From positions 30,317 to 94,316 of the forward strand of contig JAGXRP010000066.1 in NCBI GenBank assembly GCA_018335795.1: a stretch of 64,000 nt of DNA, in the 5' to 3' direction. Position 1 is the stretch's first letter; the number at the start of each line of letters is the position of its first letter. Position numbers and translations under genes: made by a program. This DNA comes from Desulfobulbaceae bacterium. Lineage in GTDB: Bacteria; Bacteroidota; Ignavibacteria; Kapaibacteriales; UBA2268. A model generated the notes under the pieces. That model had not been told where the DNA came from, searched no databases, and saw only the letters and a list, made by a program, of their open reading frames with translations. Below, in pieces: positions 16,991 to 27,097 of the stretch.

Positions 16991-19069
16991 TTATCTAACT
17001 ATATGAAAAGGTTTAGTGATAGTATATCCATTAAAGTTTAATGTGCAATAATAAGTTCCTGCGGGCAATTTTGCAGCGGAAAAATTAGCTTGCCATAGTC
17101 CTTTTTCCGTAAATTGATTACGAACATTCAAAGCTTTTTGTCCCAATGAGTTATATATATCCATCGTAACTAATCCCGAATGGTCTAATTGATAATTAAT
17201 ATAGCCCTCATCGCTAATTGGATTGGGAGATATAGTCAGTATTCTGAAGCTGTATTTTTCTTCGTGTACACTAACTGCACCGCAAACTCCTTCGGGTTTT
17301 TGAAGATCAGGATTGCCGATTTTCTCGGGATTCATAGCATCATACGAAGCAACAAGAATATGATTGCGAATTGAAGTTCCAACCACGTAATTCTGTACAA
17401 AGTAAGGATAGTTGAATCTTGGGTCGGATGGATTAGTAAATTTCACCGTAGTATGTTCGATGACCGGTATATTATTCAAACTCGGAATAATAGTCGGTAT
17501 CCAAGTACATTTGTTAAACCAAACATCATCAGTTAAATTTTGTGGCGCAGACCATTGGGTTCCGTTTACAGGACGGTAAGAAATGAAAATATCGGTTGAT
17601 AACATTGAATCTACAATTCCTAATCCAACAATTGTAACCGATGGGTCTAAACATACCGGTACATCACGATTGTCAATCCATTTTGCGATAAGATATTGTC
17701 CGTCAGCTGTCATAGATAATTGCACTTCATGTTGGCGAGAATTGTCCATAAAAACATCTTGCTCTATCAAATTATTAGTGTCTTGAATGACATAAGGAAT
17801 TCTCCATTTATTTCCGCTAAAGGTCGCAACTTGTCTCATGCCCCATTGCCCGTCTTTTCTAAATGCTTCCACGATATAAGAATTTGATTCGGCTAAAGAA
17901 GTACCATAAATACTGAAAAGTCTATAAATAAAACTATATTCATCTTCTGCAACGACTTTAAATCCATTTGAACCATAAGGATATGAACCCGGTAATGTAA
18001 CACCATTTGTTACACTTCCCCCGGTGAAAGATATAAAATCTTCTAATATAGATTTGGACATTTTGTTGAATTCCGAGTATGTTTTACCATTATCAACTGA
18101 TTTGGCTACGCCAACCACACGGTCAGAATTGCCATCAACATTAGGTTGAAAAAAATTGTTTACCGCAGTATAAACATTTCCAAGCGGGTCAACATCAATT
18201 TCAATTTGTCCTTGGTAAGAAGAATTTAATGCTTCGCTTGGTTTAAATTTATCGGACTTGAATTGTTCAGGTATGGACGAACCTACATCTGCATTGTCCA
18301 TGCCTATGTAGCCAACTCCATAAGTACCATATTGCACGAATTGATTTGCAGGAGTTAAAGTACCGACTGTATAAACCCAATTTCCGTTCTTTGCATCTGA
18401 AGCAACGTTATTAGACATAGCCCATTTCTGTTGTGTACCCGGATTATTAGATAAAGGTCCTTCTTCCGGATATTCGAAGAATTTCCAATCATTTCCTTCA
18501 AAAAGTAGATAATTGCCGCCCCTTAATTTAAGAACGGGCTGTCCGTTTTCCCATTCAGGTACAAAATATCGAGAGTTAATTACATACATAAAATCAGCAG
18601 GGTCATTTGAATTATTAGGATTCAACACCGCAACAGAAGGATTTGTAGGCACTTGCGCCCACTTTCGATAAATTTCGTGTTTCTGCCAATTTAAACCGCC
18701 ATCTTGCGAAGTATAGAGATATAAAAATCCTGTAAAATTCGCCGTATCCGAACCTTCAGGCAACCTTGCTCGGCTTGACATGGCAAATATCAATGTGCCG
18801 GATTTTGGTTCGTAAACGAATGGATTTGTCCCGGGCCAATAAGTATTCGAGAATAAATTGAAAGCAATATCAAGTTCCTTATATTTTCCCTGCAATAGAG
18901 GTGATAAATCCTTAGGATACCCAAAGTATGGCGAGCTTTCGGTAATTGCTGCTTCAATATCATGATTAGGCATAGGTGCCGGCAACGATTCAAATTCTGA
19001 ATTGCCTTGCGAAACAACTATTACCGGTAAAAAAAAGAATACGAAAATTTTGTAAATATAACTTGTCAT
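16991..19069 (-). CDS. Secreted sialidase-fold (BNR) protein with T9SS sorting domain
   Basis: A 692-aa exported protein on the minus strand. ATAAGGAGAGGTT directly precedes the ATG, and the signal peptide ends near VVSQG. The body looks like a six-bladed propeller: an Asp-box (SQDGGLNWQKH near 125), repeated aromatic strands and VDNGKTYSEF near 320. From about residue 612 the protein has a T9SS C-terminal domain (ISPNPISDEGYINY ... GTYYCTLNFNGYTITKPF), so surface display or release through the T9SS is expected. The sialidase Arg triad is not obvious, so an enzymatic role is unproven. It is monocistronic, transcribed divergently from the OmpA-family gene at 19503. Confidence 0.8.
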   Translation of the reverse strand: MTSYIYKIFVFFFLPVIVVSQGNSEFESLPAPMPNHDIEAAITESSPYFGYPKDLSPLLQGKYKELDIAFNLFSNTYWPGTNPFVYEPKSGTLIFAMSSRARLPEGSDTANFTGFLYLYTSQDGGLNWQKHEIYRKWAQVPTNPSVAVLNPNNSNDPADFMYVINSRYFVPEWENGQPVLKLRGGNYLLFEGNDWKFFEYPEEGPLSNNPGTQQKWAMSNNVASDAKNGNWVYTVGTLTPANQFVQYGTYGVGYIGMDNADVGSSIPEQFKSDKFKPSEALNSSYQGQIEIDVDPLGNVYTAVNNFFQPNVDGNSDRVVGVAKSVDNGKTYSEFNKMSKSILEDFISFTGGSVTNGVTLPGSYPYGSNGFKVVAEDEYSFIYRLFSIYGTSLAESNSYIVEAFRKDGQWGMRQVATFSGNKWRIPYVIQDTNNLIEQDVFMDNSRQHEVQLSMTADGQYLIAKWIDNRDVPVCLDPSVTIVGLGIVDSMLSTDIFISYRPVNGTQWSAPQNLTDDVWFNKCTWIPTIIPSLNNIPVIEHTTVKFTNPSDPRFNYPYFVQNYVVGTSIRNHILVASYDAMNPEKIGNPDLQKPEGVCGAVSVHEEKYSFRILTISPNPISDEGYINYQLDHSGLVTMDIYNSLGQKALNVRNQFTEKGLWQANFSAAKLPAGTYYCTLNFNGYTITKPFHIVR

Positions 19070-19502
19070 AACCTCTCCTTATAATTTTAACAAATACATT
19101 CTAAAAAATTTACAATCAACTGAAAGTTAAATTAAGTAATTTGTGTTAATCTACAAAACATATTCATCATTTTTCAAAAAAAAAGTACAAAATATTTGTC
19201 ATTTGTATATAAATTTCATATTTTACTTCTTGAAAAAGGGAAAATCTACCAAATTGTATTCTGTAAATATTTGTTCATTTTCTGACTCAATTCAAATCAA
19301 AAAACATTGAATTCTATACCCTAAAAATCCTCATATTTAGTACTTTTCAACTACCTTTAAGGAAATTTACATTTTAGCATAGGAAAATTTTATCAAAATC
19401 GAGTATATAACCCTGAAATATCCGCTTTTAGTGTGCTTTTCTCTTTGCTATTTCAAGTATTTATATATATTTGTAAGTAGCAATATCTTTTTTGAGGAAA
19501 AT
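19070..19502. other. Divergent intergenic region
   Basis: 433 bases between divergent genes, very AT-rich. The plus-strand side contains a good Bacteroidota promoter (19444-19473). On the minus-strand side I see no convincing promoter for the propeller gene and no other feature. Confidence 0.4.
19444..19473 (+). promoter_or_regulatory. Bacteroidota-type promoter
   Basis: TTTG (19444-19447), 18 bases, then TATATTTG (19466-19473), 29 bases before the ATG at 19503. Confidence 0.6.
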
Positions 19503-21659
19503 ATGCCCTTTTTCAAATTTTCACTGATTATGGTTGCAATACAATTATTCATACTAAGCGCTTACTCAGCAAACGATACGACTGATTCCAAGTATGGTGT
19601 TTATGGTGGAATCAATCTAAATTTCCATTCAGCACAATTCACTAATTTACCCGGCATACCTAATTGTTGCCCCAGATTCGAATCCGGATTTGGGCTTGGA
19701 TTCAACTTCGGTTTACTTTATGAACATAGGCTTAGTAATGTTCTCAGCTTGGGTGTTAGGTCGGGATTTCATTCCTTAAGCGGTACCTTATCAACAGAGG
19801 AACCAACAACAGTTATCACACCGACCGGTCCCTTAGACGGCGTCTTTGAGCACACTGTCGAAAGTGCTTTCATGAACTTAGGTTTTGAACCTTCTCTCAT
19901 CTATTCACTTACACCAAGATTCAATATCAGCTTAGGATTGAGAGCAGGGCAAAGTTTAACTTATACTTTCAGCCAAGCTGAGACAATTATTCAACCTGAT
20001 GGTGTTGGTACTTTTACGGATGAAGACGGTAACGACACCCGAAAACGAACCAGAAATGAATTTGATGGTGATTTGCCCAATGCAAACACCTTTCAGTTGG
20101 CATTGTTTTCAGGGCTGAGCTACGAGTTTCCTTTGAATTCGGACAACACATTGCGATTAGTCCCTGAATTATTTTATTACCACGGATTGTCCAATTTGGT
20201 AAAAGATACCGATTGGAAAGTCAATAGTTTGAGATTAACAGTCGCAATCAAATATGCTCCACTTACTAAGCCAGTCAAAACTGATGTGTTCAAAAAGGAA
20301 TTCAGAATTGATTCAGTCAGAATTGAATCCGATTTGATTACTGAAGTTACTTATAAACGTGGAATAGAAAACCTTGAAAATCACACAGGTGAAACTGATG
20401 TTGAAATCATCCATACGGCAATCATTTCACGGGTTGATACGCTCATGATACCCAAAACTTATGCATTAGACGGCGCTATCGAAGCTGTAGGTGTTGACTT
20501 AGCCGGAAATGAAATTCCCAATCCTATATTCAAAATCGAAGAATTCATTTCAAATAGACTTGACCCCCTCCTTAACTACGTCTTCTTCGAAGATAATTCG
20601 CATACTCTGCCCCTTCGATACAAGTCAATTAGCAAAGAAGAGGCGAGACAATTTGATTTGACCAACCTTTTCAGAGACTCCACCCTTCAAATCTATCATA
20701 ATATACTGAATATTGTTGGTGAAAGATTGAACATGTATCCGACCGCTAAAGTTGTATTAATCGGTTGTAACTCAGATTTAGGAGCAGAAAGCAAAAACCT
20801 TGATTTATCACGTAAACGTGCCGAAACTGTAAGAGATTATCTTGTTAATGTGTGGAATATTAACCCTGACCGATTCAAAATTGAGGCTAAAAATTTATCT
20901 GATAAACCATCAATACCAAAGACAGAGCCTGACAAAATATCAGAAAATCGAAGAGTAGAAATTTATAGCGATGATTTAAGGATATTAGAACCAATTTTTA
21001 TCGAAAAAATTGACCGCACATCAAATCCGCCAATTGTCAGATTCAAACTTTCGGGACAATCTGATGCCGGGTTGAAATCCTGGGTGTTGAAAGCCTATCA
21101 AAACAGCGACGATGAGAATATTTTCACCAAATCCGGCGATAGGAATTTGGTCAAAAGCATTGATTGGGAATTAGCACAGTTCCAAAAGCTCATCCCCAAA
21201 TCACCGGAACCACTGATATATTCATTAAGTTTAGTTGATAACCAAGGCAACGTTAAATTTATAGACAATCAGACGAAAGAAATCGAAGTAATGACTGTGC
21301 AGCACAAACGTACCGAACAAATCGGTGATTATGAAATCGAGCAATTCAGCTTAATTTTGTTCGATTTTGACAAACACGTCATTGCTGATAACGACAAAAA
21401 AATTATAGAATTCATCCGTAGCAGACTGAAAAATGAATCCGAATTGGAAATTATGGGCTATACTGACAGAACCGGAATCGCCGACCACAACAAAAAGCTT
21501 TCCGAACGACGTGCCGAAGCGACAAGAATTGCACTGCAACGAGCGGATACCAAAGTAGTTGGCTTCGGCAGCGATGAATTACTACATAACAATGAATTAC
21601 CCGAAGGACGTTTCTATTGTAGAACCGTAAACATAATAGTGAAAACAAAAGTAAAATAA
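19503..21659 (+). CDS. Outer-membrane barrel protein with two OmpA-like domains
   Basis: A 718-aa exported protein; GAGGAAA precedes the ATG at 19503 and the signal peptide ends near AYSAN. Residues ~25-260 form a porin-like beta-barrel (GVYGGINLNFH, SLGVRSGFHS, LTVAIKYAP). Two OmpA-like peptidoglycan-binding domains follow: the first around 400-500 (KVVLIGCNSDLGAE ... DLSRKRAETVRDYL ... ENRRVEI), the second at the C-terminus (LILFDFDKHVIADNDKK ... IMGYTDRTGIADHNKKLS). The first lacks some of the canonical TD-x(10)-LS-x-x-RA residues; the second keeps the GYTDRTG and LSERRA core. It is followed 54 bases later by the VWA/T9SS cargo gene and may tether it. A barrel with double OmpA domains is unusual but recurrent in Bacteroidota. 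Confidence 0.75.
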   Translation: MPFFKFSLIMVAIQLFILSAYSANDTTDSKYGVYGGINLNFHSAQFTNLPGIPNCCPRFESGFGLGFNFGLLYEHRLSNVLSLGVRSGFHSLSGTLSTEEPTTVITPTGPLDGVFEHTVESAFMNLGFEPSLIYSLTPRFNISLGLRAGQSLTYTFSQAETIIQPDGVGTFTDEDGNDTRKRTRNEFDGDLPNANTFQLALFSGLSYEFPLNSDNTLRLVPELFYYHGLSNLVKDTDWKVNSLRLTVAIKYAPLTKPVKTDVFKKEFRIDSVRIESDLITEVTYKRGIENLENHTGETDVEIIHTAIISRVDTLMIPKTYALDGAIEAVGVDLAGNEIPNPIFKIEEFISNRLDPLLNYVFFEDNSHTLPLRYKSISKEEARQFDLTNLFRDSTLQIYHNILNIVGERLNMYPTAKVVLIGCNSDLGAESKNLDLSRKRAETVRDYLVNVWNINPDRFKIEAKNLSDKPSIPKTEPDKISENRRVEIYSDDLRILEPIFIEKIDRTSNPPIVRFKLSGQSDAGLKSWVLKAYQNSDDENIFTKSGDRNLVKSIDWELAQFQKLIPKSPEPLIYSLSLVDNQGNVKFIDNQTKEIEVMTVQHKRTEQIGDYEIEQFSLILFDFDKHVIADNDKKIIEFIRSRLKNESELEIMGYTDRTGIADHNKKLSERRAEATRIALQRADTKVVGFGSDELLHNNELPEGRFYCRTVNIIVKTKVK

Positions 21660-21713
21660 TTTGTCTGATGGTTGCACTACTTAAGTGCTACCCATCTTAA
21701 TATGGAGAAAAAA

Positions 21714-24700
21714 ATGAAAAACCACATCAATAAAGAAAGCTTTTTCACCATAGCGCTACTTTTTATAGTATTGAGCGTAAATCATGCAAACGGGCAAAGA
21801 TTAATATTTTATGATATAGATATTACTGCTTTCCCAACTGTCAAAGCTAAGTTTTTTGCATTTGATGAGAATTGGGATATGATAAGACCTACTATTCCTG
21901 AACTGACTATCATTGAAAATGGCTCTGTACGTAATATCACCGGCTTATCTTGTCCACCTCCAAGCAAACCTCAAGACATTTCATCCGTCTTAGTAATTGA
22001 TGTCAGTGGCTCGATGAAGGGGGATAGATTACAAAATGCAAAATCGGCAGCAGGAGTTTGGACAAATGGAATACCTAATACAAGTGAATGCGCAATAGTA
22101 GCATTTTCATCCGAAAATTATTTAGTTCAAGATTTTACAAATGACAAATTAATACTTAATGAGAAAATACAATCTCTAAATGCTAATGGTGGAACCAATT
22201 ATGAGGCTGCATTAATAAGTGAAGCCGCCGGTGGATTATTAATAAGTGGGAAAGGCAAAAATAAACCCGTTATTATTATGTTGACTGATGGACAAACTGA
22301 AAGACCCAACATAGACTTAATTGTTGAAACCGCAAACCAACAAAACTGTGAGATTTATATAGTCACTCTTGGGATGGAATGTCCACAGGTTTTAAAAGAA
22401 ATTTCAGATAGAACAGGAGGTGTTTGGTATGAAAATATTTTAACTCAAGAAGAAGCGGAGTATGTTTACAGAAAGATATTAGGTATTGTCCAAGGTGAAA
22501 AACCTTGTGAGATTGAATGGGAAAGCAAAGTACAATGTGAATTAGAAAATGTAAGTGTTGACCTACAGTTTAAAAATAAAATATCTAAAAACAGCTACCA
22601 ATTGCCAATTACTTCATTAGCTAAATTGGTTTTCGAGCCTGATTATATATACTTCCCCAATTCGGAAATTGGAGTAAAACGAGACACCACGATTACCATA
22701 ACAGCCATCAATGCAGATATGGAGGTGCTTTCTATATCTTCATCAAATCCTGCTTTTGAAATTATACCAAACTCGTTTAAAATCAAGCAGAACGAAAGTA
22801 TTGATTTGACAGTTAGTTATTTACCAAATGAAAAAGGATATTTATTTTCAAAATTTGAAATTAATACTGACTTGTGTTTTAGTACATTTTTTGCGAGTGG
22901 AGGTTTAAAAATTGGGCAACCTGAAATTAATACTTTAAAATTATTACATCCTAACGGGGGAGAAGAATTTATAGTTGGAAGTGATACAATCATTACTTGG
23001 GAGGGTGTTACTCCTTCGGATACCTGCGTTTTGGAATATAGTATTGATTCGGGTAATTCTTGGAATTTGTTAACAGAACAGGCTTTCGGACTTAAATTTG
23101 ATTGGCGAAATATTCCAGAACCTCCAAGTATAGATTGCCTAGTAAGAATTTATCAACCTATTCAAAAGGAAATATTAGGTAGTTTACCAATTATTGAATG
23201 GCAAAAAATATTTGGGGGTAGCAATTCAGATTTCGGAAATCACATAATTCAGACAAATGATGGAGGTTATATATTAGCAGGTTCCACAGAATCGGATGAT
23301 TTCGGAATTCCATTTAATAAAGGGCGTAGTGATATAATTCTAATCAAAATCGATAAATTTGGAGAAACGCAATGGCTCAAGATTTTTGGTGGAAGTCATA
23401 ATGATGGCGTAACAAAAATACTTCAAACTAGTGATATGGGTTATATTTTAACCGGCTACTCTCAATCAAATGATGGTGATATTTTAAATCATTTGGGCAA
23501 TATGGATGTTTGGATTTTGAAATTGAATGCCGCCGGTGATATCGACTGGAGCCGGACTTATGGGGGCTCTAATTCCGAAATAGCAAATTCAATTCTCGAA
23601 ACTTCAGATTTTGGATATATCGTAAGCGGTAGTACAGAGTCGGGCAATGGCGATATTACTAATAATAATGGAAAAACTGATGCATGGGTCTTCAAACTTG
23701 ACCCTATTGGAAATATAGAATGGCAGAGCACTTTTGGTGGTAGCTTAAACGATAATTTCTCATCATTGATTGAAACTTCCGACGGAGCATATATTGCTGT
23801 GGGTAATACAGAATCAAATGATTTCGACCTTACAGCCAATAAGGGTATGAACGACATCTGGGTAGTTAAAATAGCCCCGCCGGGATTGATTTTATGGGAA
23901 AAAACATTTGGAGGAAGCAGGAATGACTTCGGTAAATCAATTATTGAATCACGAGATGGAATGTATTACATTGCCGGTACAGTTGAATCTGCGGATGGCG
24001 ATATATCGGCAAGTAAAGGTAATCAGGATATTTGGCTTTTTAAAATAGACCCCACCGGAAACATAATATTTTGGGAAAAGAATTTTGGTGGAACTCAAAA
24101 CGATATGGCTGCTCATATGATTCTAACCGAAGATGAGTATCTTGTAGTTGCTGCTTCGACAGGTTCTAACGATGGTGATATTACAGAAAATAAAGGAATA
24201 ATTCAAGGTGTTTTAGACTATTGGATTCTTAAAGTTGACTTAGACGGTGGATTGAATTGGCAGAAGACTTTTGGTGGACAATTCGAAGATAAAGCCGAAT
24301 CAATTCAACAGACTAACGATAAGGGCTTCATACTTGCGGGCATGTCTCAATCAAATAACGGTGATGTAGCCGGACATAGAGGGGAGGAAGATATTTGGGT
24401 GATTAAATTATATCCGGATGAATTAATTTTCCAACAAGATACTTCAGATGCTTTATTTTCAATTGTTAAGCCAAATGGAATTGCAATAGATATTGATATG
24501 CTCCAAGTATTGGTAGGTTCTACTAAGGACTCAGTAGTGAATGAATTTGTGAGTAACGTTGGTTCTTGGAAATTCCGAGTTGATTCCATTTATATTCAAG
24601 GAGCGGATGCCTCCGCATTTTCGCTCGTTTCGGGCTTCCCTGTTTATACAATTGAACAAAATGATAGCTATTTTGCCGAATTTCGATTCGTTCCCAAAAG

Positions 24701-25793
24701 AGTAGGTATTCATAGAGCTGAAATCGTTATCGTAACACAAGCTGAGATAATTATTCAAAACATAATCGGTGAAGGAGTAGAGCCAAAACTTCAAATCGTC
24801 AATTCATTAATTGATTTCGGAACAATTTATGTGGGGGAAATGGTTGACTCTTTGCAAGCTGTTACAGTCAAGAATATTGGAAATGCACCACTCGAAATAT
24901 TAGATACGAAGCATAATTATCCGAATGATGTAGATTTCACAACACTTGCCGGTGGTGGAAATTTCATACTCCAACCCGGTCAAGAAGCACTGATGGATTT
25001 TAGATTTACTGCAAATTCTCGCGGCAGAACAAGCGGAACACTGGAGTTTCTATACAATGGAGTAGGTAGCCCGGCTGTAGTGCAGCTTTTCGGCGAGGGA
25101 ATTATAGATGCCGATTCCTCGGCAATCAGTCTCAAAGCATTAGATGCCGAAGGATACGCTGCAGATGCAGTTAAAGTCTATATTGTAGTAACTGACAGCT
25201 ACTTAATGCAAATTTCCCGTACGGAGAGTTTCAGCTTAGAACTAAATTTTAATCCAAGTATGCTCTATCCGCTTGATTTCATCATGGATTACATTGACGA
25301 ACGCAATGCAAAAGTCAAAATTGAAGATTTATCAGCAGATGTTGAAAAAGGCGATACTCTTGCAACGGTCTGGTTCAGAGCAGGACTTGGGAATGCCGAA
25401 ATAAGCAAACTTGAATTGACAAACATCGAAGCAATTGGTGGCAACACAACTATTTCTCACGAAGACGGCACATTCAAACTTCTTGGCATCTGCTACGAAG
25501 GCGGCACCCGTCTATTCAATGCAAACAGCAAAGCCGGAATTGAAAGTGTGAATCCCAATCCGGCGGATAACTCAATTCAAATTAATGTTTCATTTTCGGA
25601 AGCAGGTCAAACCGAAATTTTGCTCTATAACATAAAAGGCGAAATAGTCCGAACTATCTATAATGCCGACATTAGAAACGAGAAGTCAATCAGCTTGGAT
25701 ACCGATATATCGGATTTAGCAACCGGAAGCTACACATTGATTTTCAAATCGCCTACAATTATGCAAAAGACTCAGTTTTTGATCATAAAATGA
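21714..25793 (+). CDS. Giant secreted VWA protein with seven repeats and T9SS sorting domain
   Basis: A 1,359-aa exported protein. ATG 21714 has GGAG seven bases upstream and gives a signal peptide ending NHANGQ. A von Willebrand A domain (~90-265) carries an intact MIDAS start D96-V-S98-G-S100 and the LTDGQTE strand. An Ig-like region follows (~300-400). Seven repeats of ~58 residues then occupy ~490-880, each of the form W-x-K-x-FGGS-x-N-D...Q-T-x-D-x-GYI-x-AG-x-x-x-S-x-x-GD-I, resembling exported propeller blades. Two choice-of-anchor Ig-like domains (~960-1090) and a cohesin-like domain (~1110-1240) precede a T9SS C-terminal domain (SVNPNPADNSIQINV ... GSYTLIFKS). It is probably a metal-dependent adhesin on the surface, co-transcribed with the OmpA-barrel gene. 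Confidence 0.8.
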   Translation: MKNHINKESFFTIALLFIVLSVNHANGQRLIFYDIDITAFPTVKAKFFAFDENWDMIRPTIPELTIIENGSVRNITGLSCPPPSKPQDISSVLVIDVSGSMKGDRLQNAKSAAGVWTNGIPNTSECAIVAFSSENYLVQDFTNDKLILNEKIQSLNANGGTNYEAALISEAAGGLLISGKGKNKPVIIMLTDGQTERPNIDLIVETANQQNCEIYIVTLGMECPQVLKEISDRTGGVWYENILTQEEAEYVYRKILGIVQGEKPCEIEWESKVQCELENVSVDLQFKNKISKNSYQLPITSLAKLVFEPDYIYFPNSEIGVKRDTTITITAINADMEVLSISSSNPAFEIIPNSFKIKQNESIDLTVSYLPNEKGYLFSKFEINTDLCFSTFFASGGLKIGQPEINTLKLLHPNGGEEFIVGSDTIITWEGVTPSDTCVLEYSIDSGNSWNLLTEQAFGLKFDWRNIPEPPSIDCLVRIYQPIQKEILGSLPIIEWQKIFGGSNSDFGNHIIQTNDGGYILAGSTESDDFGIPFNKGRSDIILIKIDKFGETQWLKIFGGSHNDGVTKILQTSDMGYILTGYSQSNDGDILNHLGNMDVWILKLNAAGDIDWSRTYGGSNSEIANSILETSDFGYIVSGSTESGNGDITNNNGKTDAWVFKLDPIGNIEWQSTFGGSLNDNFSSLIETSDGAYIAVGNTESNDFDLTANKGMNDIWVVKIAPPGLILWEKTFGGSRNDFGKSIIESRDGMYYIAGTVESADGDISASKGNQDIWLFKIDPTGNIIFWEKNFGGTQNDMAAHMILTEDEYLVVAASTGSNDGDITENKGIIQGVLDYWILKVDLDGGLNWQKTFGGQFEDKAESIQQTNDKGFILAGMSQSNNGDVAGHRGEEDIWVIKLYPDELIFQQDTSDALFSIVKPNGIAIDIDMLQVLVGSTKDSVVNEFVSNVGSWKFRVDSIYIQGADASAFSLVSGFPVYTIEQNDSYFAEFRFVPKRVGIHRAEIVIVTQAEIIIQNIIGEGVEPKLQIVNSLIDFGTIYVGEMVDSLQAVTVKNIGNAPLEILDTKHNYPNDVDFTTLAGGGNFILQPGQEALMDFRFTANSRGRTSGTLEFLYNGVGSPAVVQLFGEGIIDADSSAISLKALDAEGYAADAVKVYIVVTDSYLMQISRTESFSLELNFNPSMLYPLDFIMDYIDERNAKVKIEDLSADVEKGDTLATVWFRAGLGNAEISKLELTNIEAIGGNTTISHEDGTFKLLGICYEGGTRLFNANSKAGIESVNPNPADNSIQINVSFSEAGQTEILLYNIKGEIVRTIYNADIRNEKSISLDTDISDLATGSYTLIFKSPTIMQKTQFLIIK

Positions 25794-25916
25794 GATTTGA
25801 ATTTGCTTCAACAGTTGATATTATCCACAACGCTATTTTAATCAAGAGAAAAGTTTTTTTATTTAAAATAAATGCTTGGCTCGAAAAATTAATTTTTTAT
25901 TACCAAACATTCTGTT

Positions 25917-25924
25917 TATATTTG
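25917..25924 (+). promoter_or_regulatory. Candidate -7 element
   Basis: TATATTTG, 24 bases before the ATG at 25948. The expected upstream TTTG is replaced by a T-tract, so only half of the promoter matches. Confidence 0.35.
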
Positions 25925-25947
25925 CCTAATCATTCTGAGATAAAAAT

Positions 25948-27090
25948 ATGAGCGAAATTGAAAACGGAGAAAAGCCGTTACTTTTGATTATTGATGATAG
26001 TAAAGAAAATCTTCATTTTCTTTGCGACATATTCGATGAATACCGCAAATCCGTTACTGTTAGCGGACTTGAAGGTATAAATTTGGCAAATAGTCTCAAG
26101 CCAGATTTGATTCTGCTTGATATACTTATGCCTGAAATTAGTGGTTTCGACGTCTGTAGGGCAATTAAAGAAAACCCCGACAACAAAGATATCCCAATCA
26201 TATTTCTTTCGGGCAAATCGAAATTAGAAGATGTCGTAAAGGGGCTAAAACTTGGCGCAGTAGATTATATTACTAAGCCTTTCGAGCAAGAAGAACTCAA
26301 AGTTCGTGTCAAGACCAATCTCGAACTCAAAGCATCTAAAGATTTGATTAAGCGGCAAAGTGAGAAATTAGCAGAGTTGAACGAAGATTTCAGGCATTTC
26401 TTGTCAATAGCAACTCATGATTTAAAAAACTCATTATTAGTCATACAAGGATTCACCAAACTTCTAACTGAGCGTTATCACAAATTTTCAGACTCTGAAA
26501 AATTGGATTTGCTTTCGGATATTTCGTTCACCGGCGAAATGATGTTCAAGATAATTATGAATTTAAGTTATGTTACTCGTTTAGAAGAGGGTAAAGTCCA
26601 ACCATATTATACAGAATTTGATATTAATTATTTATTAGATGATTCGATTAAATATTTTAAAGAAATCGCAAACAGCAAAAATATTAATATTAATTATATT
26701 AATAAAATTAAACAATTAAGTGTTTTCCAAGATTTGTCATTGATTAAAGAATGTATTGATAATGTTTTATCAAATGCCATCAAATTTTCACCATTCAAGA
26801 CCCAAATTACTGTCATAGCTTATAGCGAATCTATCAACAAAGACATGCGGCAAATGTTTGTAGTCGAAGTAGAAGACGAAGGTCCAGGCATTAAGGAAGA
26901 AGAACAGGCATTACTTTTCAAGAAATTTGCACGATTGTCATCACCATCAACAAATCACGAAATTACAACCGGGCTTGGGTTGGCGATTACTAAAATGATT
27001 GTTGAATTGCTCAAAGGGGAACTTAGCTTTTCTTCACAATTTGGCAAGGGTACAAAATTTGTTCTCAAATTTCCCGTAAATGTTGATTAG
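25948..27090 (+). CDS. Response regulator-histidine kinase (receiver first)
   Basis: A 380-aa cytoplasmic two-component protein with no membrane segment. The N-terminal receiver (~10-125) has the acidic pair D16/D17, phospho-acceptor D58 in LLDILMPE and K110 in ITKPF. A short coiled linker leads to a HisKA domain with H157 in IATHDLKNSLL, then a HATPase with N-box NVLSNAIKFS, G1 EDEGPGI and G2 GLGLAITK. All residues needed for receiver, phosphotransfer and ATP binding are visible. A receiver placed before the kinase suggests it takes phosphate from, or is tuned by, another kinase. It is convergent with the usher gene (seven bases between stops); nothing else is co-transcribed. Its output partner is not in the immediate neighbourhood. 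Confidence 0.85.
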   Translation: MSEIENGEKPLLLIIDDSKENLHFLCDIFDEYRKSVTVSGLEGINLANSLKPDLILLDILMPEISGFDVCRAIKENPDNKDIPIIFLSGKSKLEDVVKGLKLGAVDYITKPFEQEELKVRVKTNLELKASKDLIKRQSEKLAELNEDFRHFLSIATHDLKNSLLVIQGFTKLLTERYHKFSDSEKLDLLSDISFTGEMMFKIIMNLSYVTRLEEGKVQPYYTEFDINYLLDDSIKYFKEIANSKNININYINKIKQLSVFQDLSLIKECIDNVLSNAIKFSPFKTQITVIAYSESINKDMRQMFVVEVEDEGPGIKEEEQALLFKKFARLSSPSTNHEITTGLGLAITKMIVELLKGELSFSSQFGKGTKFVLKFPVNVD

Positions 27091-27097
27091 TAAAACT

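Noticed and set aside
25948..27090. Regulator of the pilus-like operon
   Set aside because: It is only convergent and separated by seven bases, and no site or partner links it to that operon.
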